From assembly GCF_009797025.1 (NCBI RefSeq), contig NZ_CP047027.1, positions 4,092,001 through 4,156,000 of the forward strand: DNA of 64,000 nucleotides, in the 5' to 3' direction. Position numbers and translations under genes: made by a program. The stretch is from Cellulophaga sp. L1A9 (GTDB lineage Bacteria; Bacteroidota; Bacteroidia; Flavobacteriales; Flavobacteriaceae). The notes below the pieces were generated by a model. That model had not been told where the DNA came from. It saw only the letters and a program-made list of their open reading frames with translations, and searched no databases. Each line of letters opens with the position of its first letter. Position 1 is the first letter of the stretch. Shown in pieces: positions 8,297 to 16,237 of this stretch.

Positions 8297-9604
8297 TTAT
8301 TTCGTTAAAAATTGTAAATAAGCTTGTGCGTAATTGTATTCAAAAATAGTTTGGTAATATTCCAATTGTTTTTGAGCATATTGGGTATCGGCGAGTAATA
8401 AATCTGATGTTTTTTCTAAACCTTCCTTAAACCTATTGGTTCTAATACGCAATGATTCTTCTGATTGTTCCATGGCTAATGCACTCAGTTTTAATTTATT
8501 TTTGGAATCTAAAAAAGAACGTTTTGCTTTATTTAATTCTAAATTACTTTGTGATACATATTGATTGTATTCTAATTTAGATTTTTCGAATTCGGACTTA
8601 CTTTTTTGCACTTTGCCAAAACGTTTCGCCCCTTGAAAAATATCCCAGCTTAATTGTGCACCAAATAGGTATCCATTGGCATCGCCTTGAAAAATTTGAT
8701 CGTCATACAATTCATAACTACCAAAGGCATTTAATCGTGGCAGAAAGGCCATTTTATCTGCTTTATTCATGGCTTCATAAGCATTTGACGCTAATTGCAT
8801 CGCTTTAATATCTGAACGGTTTTCAGAAATTGTCTTATCTTCAATAGTCAACGTAGAAACGGTTAATTCATCAGCAGGTATGTATACTACATAGGTTTTA
8901 TCATTCATTAAAAATGATAAATAATTAGATGCATTTTGAACATTACTCTTAGCGGTTTGTAATTGATTTTGAATTTCGGTAACACGTACTTCAACATTCA
9001 ATACATCTGCACGTTGTAAATACCCTTGTTTAAAACTATCATCTGCTAATTTTTTATTAGCATTTGCAGCGTCTAAGGCTTTTTCTAAAACCTCCACTGC
9101 TTTGTAAGCTAATTGTAATTGCATGTATGCTTTATCGACTTCAAATACTAAATAATCTTGTGTACGTTCTGTCTTTAAAGACATAGCGTCCATTTTAGAT
9201 TTAGCAGCTTTACGCTGATAAAGTCCGTCGAAATTTATTAATGGTTGCTGAATTTCAAATTTTGTAGCGTAATTTTCAATTTGGGAAGGATCATTTAATA
9301 ATGCTGGACTAAAATCATTTGCTGTTAAAATTTCCTGATTTAATTTAGATCCAAAAGCCATTAAAGGATTTGTGGTTGCCATTGCAGTGTGACTTGCTGT
9401 AATGTTGGGTAAAAACACAGCATTGGTTTGTCTATAATCTGCTTGAGCTTGAGTGAATTCTTCTTCTGAAATTTTAATAGCTGTATTATGGTCAGACACT
9501 TTAGTCTGGACTTCAGTTTTAGTAATTGGCACTAATTCTTGTGCATGCAAAAATAGAGAGCCAAAACATAAAATGAGCATTGGTAAGTATGTTGTTTTTT
9601 TCAT
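8297..9604 (-). CDS. TolC-family outer-membrane efflux protein
   Basis: 435 aa from ATG at 9604, chosen because a signal peptide (about 1-21, ending LHA before QE) follows directly and because the promoter's predicted -7 box covers the 10 codons upstream. The body is two repeats of long amphipathic helices (for example LAYKAVEVLEKALDAAN and YNQYVSQSNLELNKAKR) and two short strand regions, as in the TolC trimer. First gene of the tolC-adaptor-RND-PII-DUF2892 operon, with its own Crp/Fnr-type promoter. Confidence 0.93.
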   Translation of the reverse strand: MKKTTYLPMLILCFGSLFLHAQELVPITKTEVQTKVSDHNTAIKISEEEFTQAQADYRQTNAVFLPNITASHTAMATTNPLMAFGSKLNQEILTANDFSPALLNDPSQIENYATKFEIQQPLINFDGLYQRKAAKSKMDAMSLKTERTQDYLVFEVDKAYMQLQLAYKAVEVLEKALDAANANKKLADDSFKQGYLQRADVLNVEVRVTEIQNQLQTAKSNVQNASNYLSFLMNDKTYVVYIPADELTVSTLTIEDKTISENRSDIKAMQLASNAYEAMNKADKMAFLPRLNAFGSYELYDDQIFQGDANGYLFGAQLSWDIFQGAKRFGKVQKSKSEFEKSKLEYNQYVSQSNLELNKAKRSFLDSKNKLKLSALAMEQSEESLRIRTNRFKEGLEKTSDLLLADTQYAQKQLEYYQTIFEYNYAQAYLQFLTK

Positions 9605-9623
9605 GCTATATAATTTTCTGAGA

Positions 9624-9667
9624 CAAAAATACATTAGTAAATAACCGAAGTCAGTAACAAAGGTTAC
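9624..9667 (-). promoter_or_regulatory. tolC-RND operon promoter with GTAAC-N4-GTTAC operator
   Basis: Perfect palindrome GTAACAAAGGTTAC (9654-9667, centre 9660.5). On the minus strand a perfect -7 element TATTTTTG runs 9631 to 9624, so the palindrome centre lies 36.5 bp from its last base, about -43 from the expected transcription start. That is the class II position of a Crp/Fnr-family activator. The same box and spacing occur before sqr. Confidence 0.75.
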
Positions 9668-10030
9668 TTAACAAAAAGTGCCCTTTTTTTAATTAAAGAA
9701 TGCTAATTATTTAACTGTTAAAAATTTAATCTTTTTCAAAACATACCGCTAACTCCTAACCTCAAATTAATCCCTTGTTTCTATATCTTCTTTAACTAAA
9801 ATATTTTCAATAATTAACTCGGCTGCGTTAAGAAGTAAAACTAGGTTTATATTAAATGAAAATGCTTTCGGTTAATGTACCGACCAATTAGAAAAACGCA
9901 ATTCAATCTCCATAAAATTGAGTTTTATATTACTTTTTTTAGCTAGTACTATAAATGTAAAGCAAGACAGTCGTAAATAAAATGACCTAAGTCATTCAGC
10001 TCTTTTTTAGGCTGTTAGTAGCTTTTATTT
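9668..10030. other. Intergenic stretch, no gene seen
   Basis: About 360 bp of AT-rich sequence between the sqr-unit terminator and the tolC operator. I see no open frame with a plausible start, no further palindrome and no repeat. Confidence 0.6.
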
Positions 10031-10070
10031 AAAAAAAAAAAGCATCCATAATTTCTTATAAATGCCTTTT
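10031..10070 (-). terminator. Terminator of the sqr/small-peptide unit
   Basis: On the minus strand: stem 10070-10062 pairs with 10045-10037 (9 bp with one G-U), 16-nt loop, then an 11-base T-run (10041-10031). It lies 31 bp after the stop of the 45-aa ORF and shows that tolC is a separate transcript. Confidence 0.8.
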
Positions 10071-10100
10071 CAATTATCAACTAAAAAACAGATAGCAACA

Positions 10101-10238
10101 TCAATTAACTTTTCTAGTGCCTCCATGTCCGCCTGCAACTACAAGCATTATTTTTATACTTAAATAAATAAATTTAAAAAACTGAATGATGGGGTTCATC
10201 ATTTTAAATTTTTGATATTTTGATATTCTTTGTGTCAT
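10101..10238 (-). CDS. 45-aa membrane-type small protein downstream of sqr
   Basis: ATG at 10238 to TGA ending at 10101, 45 residues. Layout: basic N-terminus (MTQRISKYQKFKMMN), a hydrophobic segment of about 20 residues (PIIQFF...IYLS) broken by Lys, a second short hydrophobic stretch (IMLVVAGG) and the tail GHGGTRKVN. It follows the sqr stop by 80 bp and ends 31 bp before a strong terminator, so it sits inside the sqr transcript. No family is recognised with certainty. It could be a membrane anchor or accessory peptide for the peripheral SQR. Coding status rests on position, composition and an intact frame only. Confidence 0.55.
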   Translation of the reverse strand: MTQRISKYQKFKMMNPIIQFFKFIYLSIKIMLVVAGGHGGTRKVN

Positions 10239-10318
10239 GTTATTTTATATTTTCATTTGCTAAATACGGATACTGAATACTTTGTTTATTCAGGAATCTC
10301 TTTTAAAAAGTTTTATTC

Positions 10319-11776
10319 CTATTCAGGAATTAACCACCAAAATGGTCGCATTTTAGCTTTATAAATAAAGGCATAGTGCAACGCCAATTTCAGCCAATGC
10401 CCTGCTAAACCAATTTCTCCAAATGTTTTTCCTAATTGTCTTCCTTGAGTTTTCGGGTATTTTTCATAATCTGGAACAATTGGAAATGTAGTGATGCTTA
10501 CACCACTTCCTTTAGTGATACCATAACCCGCAGAAGCAATACAAGCGGCTCCCATATTACCTAAACTCCCTTTGTGATTCAAGGATTCTTTTCCGCCTTT
10601 TATAGAATCTATAATATTGTCGGCCACCAATTTTGCGGTCATACCAGATGGCATTCCAGTACGTGGTGGTGCAGGGGAAATAGCTGTACCGTTTTTGCTC
10701 ATTCTAGGTTTAGAAATAGCATGTGGAGGAGCAAAGGCAATTCCTGGGGCGAAAATATTTTTATAACTTGGGTTTTGATAGGTTTCTGGCCAATCTTTAA
10801 CGGACCATTCTTCGTAAGGTTTTGGTGTGTAATCAGCATCAACTAACATAAACCCTTTAAAAAGTTTTTCTGTAATGTCGTTTTCATTTTTATCATAGGC
10901 TTTAAAACCATGACCAGAAAATGAAGGTATTAACATGGCGAAATCATAAGCTTCTGTTTTATATTCTCCATCTAAATTTTCGTAATGTGCAATTCCATCT
11001 TCAATCTTGTTAACTCCAGCTCCAAGAATCCATTTTATATCGCGATCTTCAAAAATCATTTCAACCATTTCATGAGATTTCATGGTCATGCTTCCGTAAC
11101 TTAATAACATACCATCCATTCCAAAATCACCTAATTGATATTCATTAGAAATCCAAGTAACTTCAGCCATATCACGTACATTATGCTCGCGTAATTCTTG
11201 TTCTACATTTAAAATATACTCAAAAGCAGCACCTTGACAGGTAGATTTTGCATGGCCAGTACCAATTAGAATTTTAACCTTCTTACCAGATTTCATTTCT
11301 TGAATTACGTTATTTAATCCTTCCCAGGCATGATCTGAATGTGCATAGGTACAAACGGAATACGTTTTATTCTGTCCTGGAATTAAACCTTCAGTCGCTT
11401 CAAAATTCAATTTAGGACCAGTGGCATTGATCAAATAATCGTAGGTTACTTTTTCTTGCTGGCCTTTATTTTCCCCTGCTACATATTCAGATAAAACATA
11501 AGGCTTTTCTTCATTTTTATCGCCTTCCGGAAAAAAGGCTATTGCTTTTGCTTGCTTGTAGCCAATACCTTTTTTCTTATATAAAGGTGCTAAGGGAAAA
11601 TGGATTTTGTCAGAATTCATTCTGCCAATTCCTACCCAAATATTAGAAGGAACCCATTGGTAATTACTGTTAGGAGATACCACAATAATTTCATGGTTTT
11701 TAGACAGCTTTCTTCGTAGATGTGAAGCTGCTACATGGCCAGAAATACCTGCTCCTAAAATAACAATTTTAGACAT
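10319..11776 (-). CDS. sqr: Sulfide:quinone oxidoreductase-type flavoprotein
   Basis: 485 aa. N-terminal FAD-binding GxGxxG (IVILGAGISGHVAA, 4-17), an ATG region TYDYLINATGPKLNF (111-125) and a second nucleotide-type motif ILIGTGHAKSTC (169-180). The whole protein has only three cysteines, Cys142 (YSVCTYAH), Cys180 (KSTCQGAA) and Cys412 (GAACIASAG). Three conserved cysteines in this layout are the redox and polysulfide-building residues of SQRs. The C-terminal amphipathic end (YKAMRPFWWLIPE region) fits monotopic membrane binding. It would oxidise sulfide in the periplasm-facing membrane and reduce menaquinone. It is followed by a 45-aa ORF and a terminator. Very similar flavocytochrome c subunits are less likely since no haem partner is present. 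Confidence 0.85.
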   Translation of the reverse strand: MSKIVILGAGISGHVAASHLRRKLSKNHEIIVVSPNSNYQWVPSNIWVGIGRMNSDKIHFPLAPLYKKKGIGYKQAKAIAFFPEGDKNEEKPYVLSEYVAGENKGQQEKVTYDYLINATGPKLNFEATEGLIPGQNKTYSVCTYAHSDHAWEGLNNVIQEMKSGKKVKILIGTGHAKSTCQGAAFEYILNVEQELREHNVRDMAEVTWISNEYQLGDFGMDGMLLSYGSMTMKSHEMVEMIFEDRDIKWILGAGVNKIEDGIAHYENLDGEYKTEAYDFAMLIPSFSGHGFKAYDKNENDITEKLFKGFMLVDADYTPKPYEEWSVKDWPETYQNPSYKNIFAPGIAFAPPHAISKPRMSKNGTAISPAPPRTGMPSGMTAKLVADNIIDSIKGGKESLNHKGSLGNMGAACIASAGYGITKGSGVSITTFPIVPDYEKYPKTQGRQLGKTFGEIGLAGHWLKLALHYAFIYKAKMRPFWWLIPE

Positions 11777-11792
11777 TTTGTTTAGTTTTAGA

Positions 11793-11836
11793 TAAAATTA
11801 ATGAGTTTACCACCTTTCTACAGTAACATTGGTTAC
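11793..11836 (-). promoter_or_regulatory. sqr promoter with GTAAC-N4-GTTAC operator
   Basis: Palindrome GTAACATTGGTTAC (11823-11836, centre 11829.5); on the minus strand TAATTTTA (11800-11793), one base from TAnnTTTG, ends 36.5 bp from the centre. Box and spacing equal those before tolC. A degenerate partner (GTAAC-N5-GTCAC, 11855-11869) lies further upstream. Confidence 0.7.
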
Positions 11837-11958
11837 ACTGTTAAAAATTCTATCGTAACAAGAGGTCACTTTACATTTAAATTAGAGTTGTATGTTTAAG
11901 GTAGATTAACCGACTAATTTTTCTAGTAATAAAGCACGTGCCCCTTAAGCTTTTGAAG

Positions 11959-11966
11959 TATATTTA
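11959..11966 (+). promoter_or_regulatory. Likely -7 element for msrB
   Basis: TATATTTA, one base off TAnnTTTG. It predicts transcription from about 11973, which leaves only a few bases before the first in-frame ATG (11976) but a 33-base leader before ATG 12006, favouring the latter as start. Confidence 0.45.
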
Positions 11967-12005
11967 GACCAAAAATTGAATCATTTTAAAAAAAGGAAAA
12001 TTGTT

Positions 12006-12461
12006 ATGTTAACATGGAAAAACATTATTTCGTTTGCCACAACAGGAAATCCTGAGCCTGATAAACGAGTAGAGAAAACTGAAGAAGAATGGAAAGCGCA
12101 ATTAACTCCTGAGCAATATAGAGTTATGCGTAAAAAAGGTACAGAAGCACCACATACCGGAGCGCTTTGTACTAGTTACGAATCAGGTCAATATAATTGT
12201 GCTTGTTGCAATACTCCTCTTTTTGATTCGACCATAAAATTTGAATCTGGAACAGGTTGGCCTAGTTTTACGCAACCTATAAAAGAAAATGCAATTAAGT
12301 ATTTTAAAGATTCTTCTTTTGGGATGGTTCGGGTAGAAGTATTGTGTAATACTTGTGATGCGCATTTAGGACACATTTTTCCTGATGGACCAGAACCAAG
12401 TGGACTTCGATATTGCATAAATTCGGAATCTATGGTGTTAGATTCTTCAGAGGTAAATTAA
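12006..12461 (+). CDS. msrB: Peptide-methionine (R)-S-oxide reductase
   Basis: 151 aa from ATG 12006 (an alternative ATG at 11976 would add 10 residues). MsrB reduces the R epimer of methionine sulfoxide. Zinc-binding pairs are visible as CACC (in the NCACCNTPLF segment) and CNTC (VLCNTCDAHLGHIF), and the catalytic cysteine lies in RYCINS near the C-terminus. Substrate-pocket residues W and F are in GTGWPSF. No signal peptide, so cytoplasmic. It leads a three-gene msrB-msrA-msrA unit with gaps of 12 bp each, diverging from sqr, so oxidised-protein repair sits beside sulfide oxidation. Confidence 0.95.
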   Translation: MLTWKNIISFATTGNPEPDKRVEKTEEEWKAQLTPEQYRVMRKKGTEAPHTGALCTSYESGQYNCACCNTPLFDSTIKFESGTGWPSFTQPIKENAIKYFKDSSFGMVRVEVLCNTCDAHLGHIFPDGPEPSGLRYCINSESMVLDSSEVN

Positions 12462-12473
12462 AATTAAGTTGAA

Positions 12474-13001
12474 ATGTCACAAAATGAAACGGCTACTTTT
12501 GGTGGTGGTTGCTTCTGGTGTTTAGAAGCTATTTTTAGACAGATTGAAGGTGTTACGGATGTAGTTTCGGGATATGCAGGCGGTAATTGCCCTGGTACAC
12601 CAACCTACAGAGAAGTGTGTTCTGGTAAGACGGGACACGCAGAAGTGATTAGGGTTGAATTTGATCGTGGTATTATTCGTTATAAAGATCTTTTAAATAT
12701 CTTTATGAACAATCATAACCCTACCTTAAAAACAAACATTAATGGTACGTATGGTTCACAATACCGCTCTATAATTTTGTATGAATCGAAGGCACATCAA
12801 AAAATAGCCCAAGAAATAATTTATTTACAGCATGAAAAGGGTACTAAAAAGATACTTACAGAAGTAATAGAATTAAAACAGTTTTACCAAGCAGAAGAAT
12901 ACCATCAGGATTATTTTACCAAAAATAAGGAAGCTGCCTATTGTAGTCGGATAATCACGCCGAAATTAGAAAAATTAAACAAGGAATTATATAAAAAATA
13001 G
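12474..13001 (+). CDS. msrA: Peptide-methionine (S)-S-oxide reductase
   Basis: 175 aa. Catalytic motif GGGCFWCLEAIF near residue 11 (GCFWC form), GYAGG, and YREVCSGKTGHAEVIRVEFD typical of MsrA; GTYGSQYRSIILY marks the substrate pocket. Reduces the S epimer of methionine sulfoxide using thioredoxin. No signal peptide. The second MsrA copy follows 12 bp downstream and differs at the motif (GCFWG), so the two are paralogues with different resolving-cysteine arrangements rather than a recent duplication. Confidence 0.95.
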   Translation: MSQNETATFGGGCFWCLEAIFRQIEGVTDVVSGYAGGNCPGTPTYREVCSGKTGHAEVIRVEFDRGIIRYKDLLNIFMNNHNPTLKTNINGTYGSQYRSIILYESKAHQKIAQEIIYLQHEKGTKKILTEVIELKQFYQAEEYHQDYFTKNKEAAYCSRIITPKLEKLNKELYKK

Positions 13002-13013
13002 AACCTTAAATTT

Positions 13014-13505
13014 ATGAGTGCATTTAAAAAAGCATATATCGCAGGTGGATGTTTTTGGGGAATGGAAGATCTATTTCGCGTACGTCCAGGAATTAAAGAT
13101 ACGGAGGTAGGTTACATTGGTGGAGATAATGAAAATCCTACCTATCACAACCATTCTAGCCATGCAGAAGGGGTAGAGCTTACCTACGATCCTTCAGAAA
13201 CTTCGTTTAAAGAGATTTTAGATTATTTCTTTAGAATTCATAACCCTACAACATTAGACCAACAAGGAAATGATAGAGGCTCTAGTTACCGATCTACTAT
13301 CTTTTTTCAGAATGAAGAAGAGAAAGCAATAGCCGAAGAAGTAATTGCTTTAGTCAATAAGTCTAACAGATGGGGAGCAGATGCTGTAACCACCTTAGAA
13401 CCTTATACCACCTTTTGGTTGGCAGAACCAGAACACCAAGATTTTTTGTTGAAAAGGCCTAATGGATATACATGCCATTTTGAGCGCTTTGCTACATTTT
13501 TATAA
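13014..13505 (+). CDS. msrA: Second MsrA-type methionine sulfoxide reductase
   Basis: 163 aa. GGCFWGMEDLF motif near residue 12, GYIGGDNENPTYHNHSSHAE, and DRGSSYRSTIFF. It is shorter than the first copy. Only two cysteines are evident: the catalytic one and one in YTCHFERF close to the C-terminus, which is placed to act as resolving cysteine. Cytoplasmic by absence of a signal. A terminator hairpin follows after 6 bp. Confidence 0.93.
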   Translation: MSAFKKAYIAGGCFWGMEDLFRVRPGIKDTEVGYIGGDNENPTYHNHSSHAEGVELTYDPSETSFKEILDYFFRIHNPTTLDQQGNDRGSSYRSTIFFQNEEEKAIAEEVIALVNKSNRWGADAVTTLEPYTTFWLAEPEHQDFLLKRPNGYTCHFERFATFL

Positions 13506-13510
13506 TTTAT

Positions 13511-13538
13511 AAAGCCGACAAGTTTAATGTCGGCTTTT
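13511..13538 (+). terminator. Terminator after msr operon
   Basis: Stem AAAGCCGACA (13511-13520) with TGTCGGCTTT (13529-13538), 8-nt loop, T-rich 3' side. It also lies just beyond the converging DoxX gene and may serve it. Confidence 0.85.
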
Positions 13539-13557
13539 ACTTTTAGTAGGTCTAGAT

Positions 13558-13971
13558 TTAAACTACTTTTTTTAAAACAGTTTGTTGTTTTTGTTGTTTT
13601 TTTTGAAGCTTTTTTGTTTCCTTCATTTTTTTATAGACGACATAATTTACTAAGAGTGCAATTAGACAAGCTACAGCAGTAGCACCATTACCATCTTTAG
13701 CCAATAAGTGAGCTAGTATTCCAAAGAATAAGTTCATAAAGAATCCTGCATAAGCCCATTCACGAATCCAATTGGTTTTATTTAGGATTAGAATAGCAAT
13801 CCCTATAACTTGTGCCGCTCCGATGACTTGTAATAGATAGGTAGGATACCCTAATTTAATAATTTTAAGGACTATAACATCGTAATTAATAATACTATTG
13901 CCTACCGCTCCCAGGATGGCTAAAGAAAAAAATAGTAAAGAAATAACATAGTAGGTTTTTAGATTTTTCAT
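13558..13971 (-). CDS. DoxX-family membrane protein
   Basis: 137 aa with four predicted membrane segments (about 9-27, 45-63, 70-90, 95-112) and a Lys/Gln-rich cytoplasmic tail (KKLQKKQQKQQ). The Gly-Ala-Ala-Gln-Val-Ile-Gly motif in the second segment and WIREWAYAGFFMNL fit the DoxX/DoxX-like family. DoxX relatives are linked to quinone- and sulfur-oxidation or oxidative-stress complexes, but the group is broad and no precise role can be given. Monocistronic between the msr terminator and a 230-bp gap. Confidence 0.75.
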   Translation of the reverse strand: MKNLKTYYVISLLFFSLAILGAVGNSIINYDVIVLKIIKLGYPTYLLQVIGAAQVIGIAILILNKTNWIREWAYAGFFMNLFFGILAHLLAKDGNGATAVACLIALLVNYVVYKKMKETKKLQKKQQKQQTVLKKVV

Positions 13972-14166
13972 GGGGTTAAGTTTTAATTATTAGCTTTAAA
14001 CTAGTCCTAATTAAATTTGGAAGCTCATTAAATAGTATGAAATGTTCTTATCTATAGGCGTTTGGTATCTATTTATCGTTAGGAATATTAATTTACAGGA
14101 TATTCTGAGGAATTTAGCGATAGTTTGTGCTTGTTTAAATACTAAAAAAATAGATGCTCCGTTTTT

Positions 14167-14174
14167 TATATTTG
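14167..14174 (+). promoter_or_regulatory. -7 promoter element of the GIDE/LemA operon
   Basis: Perfect TAnnTTTG (TATATTTG) 28 bp before the start of the lipoprotein gene. No good upstream TTTG at the usual 17-21 bp spacing was seen. Confidence 0.6.
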
Positions 14175-14202
14175 TGTATTATTACGAGGCATATCTATTT
14201 TT

Positions 14203-15006
14203 ATGAAAAAAATAATAATCTTCATTAGCGTTTTAGTAGTATGCAGTTCTTGTATTTCAAGATTAGTGCGACCTGCCTTATCAGGAACTATTGTAGATTT
14301 TAATGGAAACCCAATAGATAGTTGTTTGGTTGGTGAAACAGTAACAGATCATAATGGGACTTTTTATTTAAAGGAAATTAGAAAAAATTATTTTTTCATT
14401 ACAGAACTTTTCGTCATGGAAGCACCTCCATTATTCGTGAGTGAACAAATTTCAAAAACAAATTACACCACAACCGTATTTCAAAATTTTCATAGTCGTG
14501 GAGGAGGAGGATTAAAAGGAGCCCACTGGAAATTGGATACACTCTATTTAAAAAAAGAGAACTTCAAAATTGATACTACTTTTTTAAGTCAAAAATGGAA
14601 AGTCGCTGCCACCAAAAATTTAGATAGCCTTTACATTATAAAATCTAATTTTCTAGAGCTTTGTAAATTACAGAATTGTTCTAGAATTTATGACGAATAT
14701 TCCAAGTACAGTAACAATACCTATTATAATAAATCTAAAAACTTACCCGATAGCATTGTTCAAAAAACAATAGAACTAGACTTATCTACTACACATAGTT
14801 TCGCAGCTACTAAAATTATCCAATATGGAGATAAAACAGGAAAAAGTACTATTCGTAAAGCTAATGATACTTTAACGACTACAGGGGAATGGAATTTTAA
14901 GGATGATTTATTGCTTTTTAATAGTAATTTTGATGAATTAAATGGAAAATATGAGGTTGAAGAAAACGATTATGAATATTTGTTAGTCATTAAAGTAGAT
15001 GAATGA
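14203..15006 (+). CDS. Lipoprotein with carboxypeptidase-regulatory-like start
   Basis: 267 aa. Signal peptide with lipobox VCSSC. The mature start, ALSGTIVDFNGNPIDSCLVGETVTDHNGTFYL, has the G-x-V-x-D-xx-G-x-P pattern of a carboxypeptidase-regulatory-like (CarboxypepD_reg-like) beta-sandwich. The remainder, rich in Lys/Asp/Thr, is not recognised. It overlaps the next gene by 8 bp, so the two are translated together. It is probably a cell-envelope subunit acting with the GIDE-like and LemA proteins. Confidence 0.65.
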   Translation: MKKIIIFISVLVVCSSCISRLVRPALSGTIVDFNGNPIDSCLVGETVTDHNGTFYLKEIRKNYFFITELFVMEAPPLFVSEQISKTNYTTTVFQNFHSRGGGGLKGAHWKLDTLYLKKENFKIDTTFLSQKWKVAATKNLDSLYIIKSNFLELCKLQNCSRIYDEYSKYSNNTYYNKSKNLPDSIVQKTIELDLSTTHSFAATKIIQYGDKTGKSTIRKANDTLTTTGEWNFKDDLLLFNSNFDELNGKYEVEENDYEYLLVIKVDE

Positions 15007-16228
15007 AACTTTAGAATTATTGACAAAAAATGAGGCAACAACAGCAGGAATTATTTTTTTGATGATTTTTAGTTGCTTCGTAGCTCTATTTCATACCGTT
15101 ATTTTTTCAGGACTTTTTAAAGCCAAATTTAATGGATGGTTATTTTTTGTTATCAACCCACTACTTGTATTACTTTCTAGTTTAATTTATAAGCCCATTA
15201 CTTATGTAATGTTTGGCCTACTCTTTATTTCTGTATTTATTCTAGCCTTTATAGGAATAATATATTCCGGAATATCAGGCGTAAAGAAGGCTCGTATAGA
15301 ACAAGATAAAATTAATAAAAAATATGATATTGAGGCAACACCTATCTGGAAGAAACTTCTAGGTTACCTAGCTGTTTTAGTAGTTATAATTGCTTTATAT
15401 TACGTTGGCTTTTATGCCATTTTCTTTTTGCTTTTTGCCATTCCATTTCTAAAATTTATACTACCCAATACTAAAAGTAGATTCTTAAAATACCAAAGTA
15501 CGCTGCCTACCTCTAAAATTAGATCTGTGGCAATGGGCTTAGCGGAAATTGAAGGAAAATTAAGAACCATTGAGCATTTAGAATCGCCCATAGGTTCCAT
15601 ACCATGTATTGGGTATAGGTATAAAATAGAAAATATTAGTACGGATAAAGATGGAGACAAAAGCTACAGTAGTATTTTTGATGAGATTAAATGTAATACA
15701 TTTTATGTCTTAGACGAGACAGGAATTATTAAGGTAATACCAGATAAAATAGAATTTGTATACGTATCAGAATATGATTCATATATAGGGTCAGGTAAAC
15801 GATATACCCAATATTTATTGCAAGAAAATGATAGTGTGTTACTTATAGGAAAGGCAAGTATACAGTCCGATAATGAATTAATATTTGAGTATGAAAATAT
15901 AAAAAAAGTATTTGCAATTGCTCCTTCAGAAAATGTAAAACATTATAATACGTTTAAACCATTGTTAAATTCGCTTACACTTTTTTGCTCATTCTTTGGT
16001 TTTTTAGTAGCGGTAGTATTAGTGACACCTATAGATATTACAAAACATAAAATAAGTATTAGCGAACCACAATTTTTCGATTCAAATCAAACGGAATCCA
16101 TCTATGAAATTGAATATGATAGCGCTACGGAAACTGACGGTTCCTATGAAGAAAATGAAGACTTTAATCCACAAAAAGCAAATAATTCTTATAATTCACC
16201 ATATCAAGATTCTGAACCAACTAACTAA
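14999..16228 (+). CDS. GIDE-domain-like multi-pass membrane protein
   Basis: 409 aa. Three N-terminal TM regions (about 16-36, 45-85 and 118-140), then a soluble domain about 170-310, then one TM (about 322-342) and an acidic, Asn/Ser-rich C-terminus. The soluble part contains RSVAMGLAEIEGKLRTIEHLESPIGSIPCIGYRYKIE, followed by a strand-rich stretch with FYVLDETGIIKVIPDKIEF and SVLLIGKA. This matches what I know of the GIDE/MUL1-like domain: a request to bypass, a split Cys-containing beta domain, then a display of low-level conservation. No RING finger is present. It is adjacent to lemA. Confidence 0.55.
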   Translation: MNETLELLTKNEATTAGIIFLMIFSCFVALFHTVIFSGLFKAKFNGWLFFVINPLLVLLSSLIYKPITYVMFGLLFISVFILAFIGIIYSGISGVKKARIEQDKINKKYDIEATPIWKKLLGYLAVLVVIIALYYVGFYAIFFLLFAIPFLKFILPNTKSRFLKYQSTLPTSKIRSVAMGLAEIEGKLRTIEHLESPIGSIPCIGYRYKIENISTDKDGDKSYSSIFDEIKCNTFYVLDETGIIKVIPDKIEFVYVSEYDSYIGSGKRYTQYLLQENDSVLLIGKASIQSDNELIFEYENIKKVFAIAPSENVKHYNTFKPLLNSLTLFCSFFGFLVAVVLVTPIDITKHKISISEPQFFDSNQTESIYEIEYDSATETDGSYEENEDFNPQKANNSYNSPYQDSEPTN

Positions 16229-16237
16229 ATAAAAAAA

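Noticed and set aside
10185..10203. AATGATG/CATCATT hairpin downstream of sqr
   Set aside because: It falls inside the 45-aa ORF and has no T-run; a real terminator is at 10031-10070.
11855..11869. Second GTAAC...GTCAC box before sqr
   Set aside because: The spacer is 5 and one arm is altered; no -7 element lies at 36.5 bp in either direction. Kept only as a remark.
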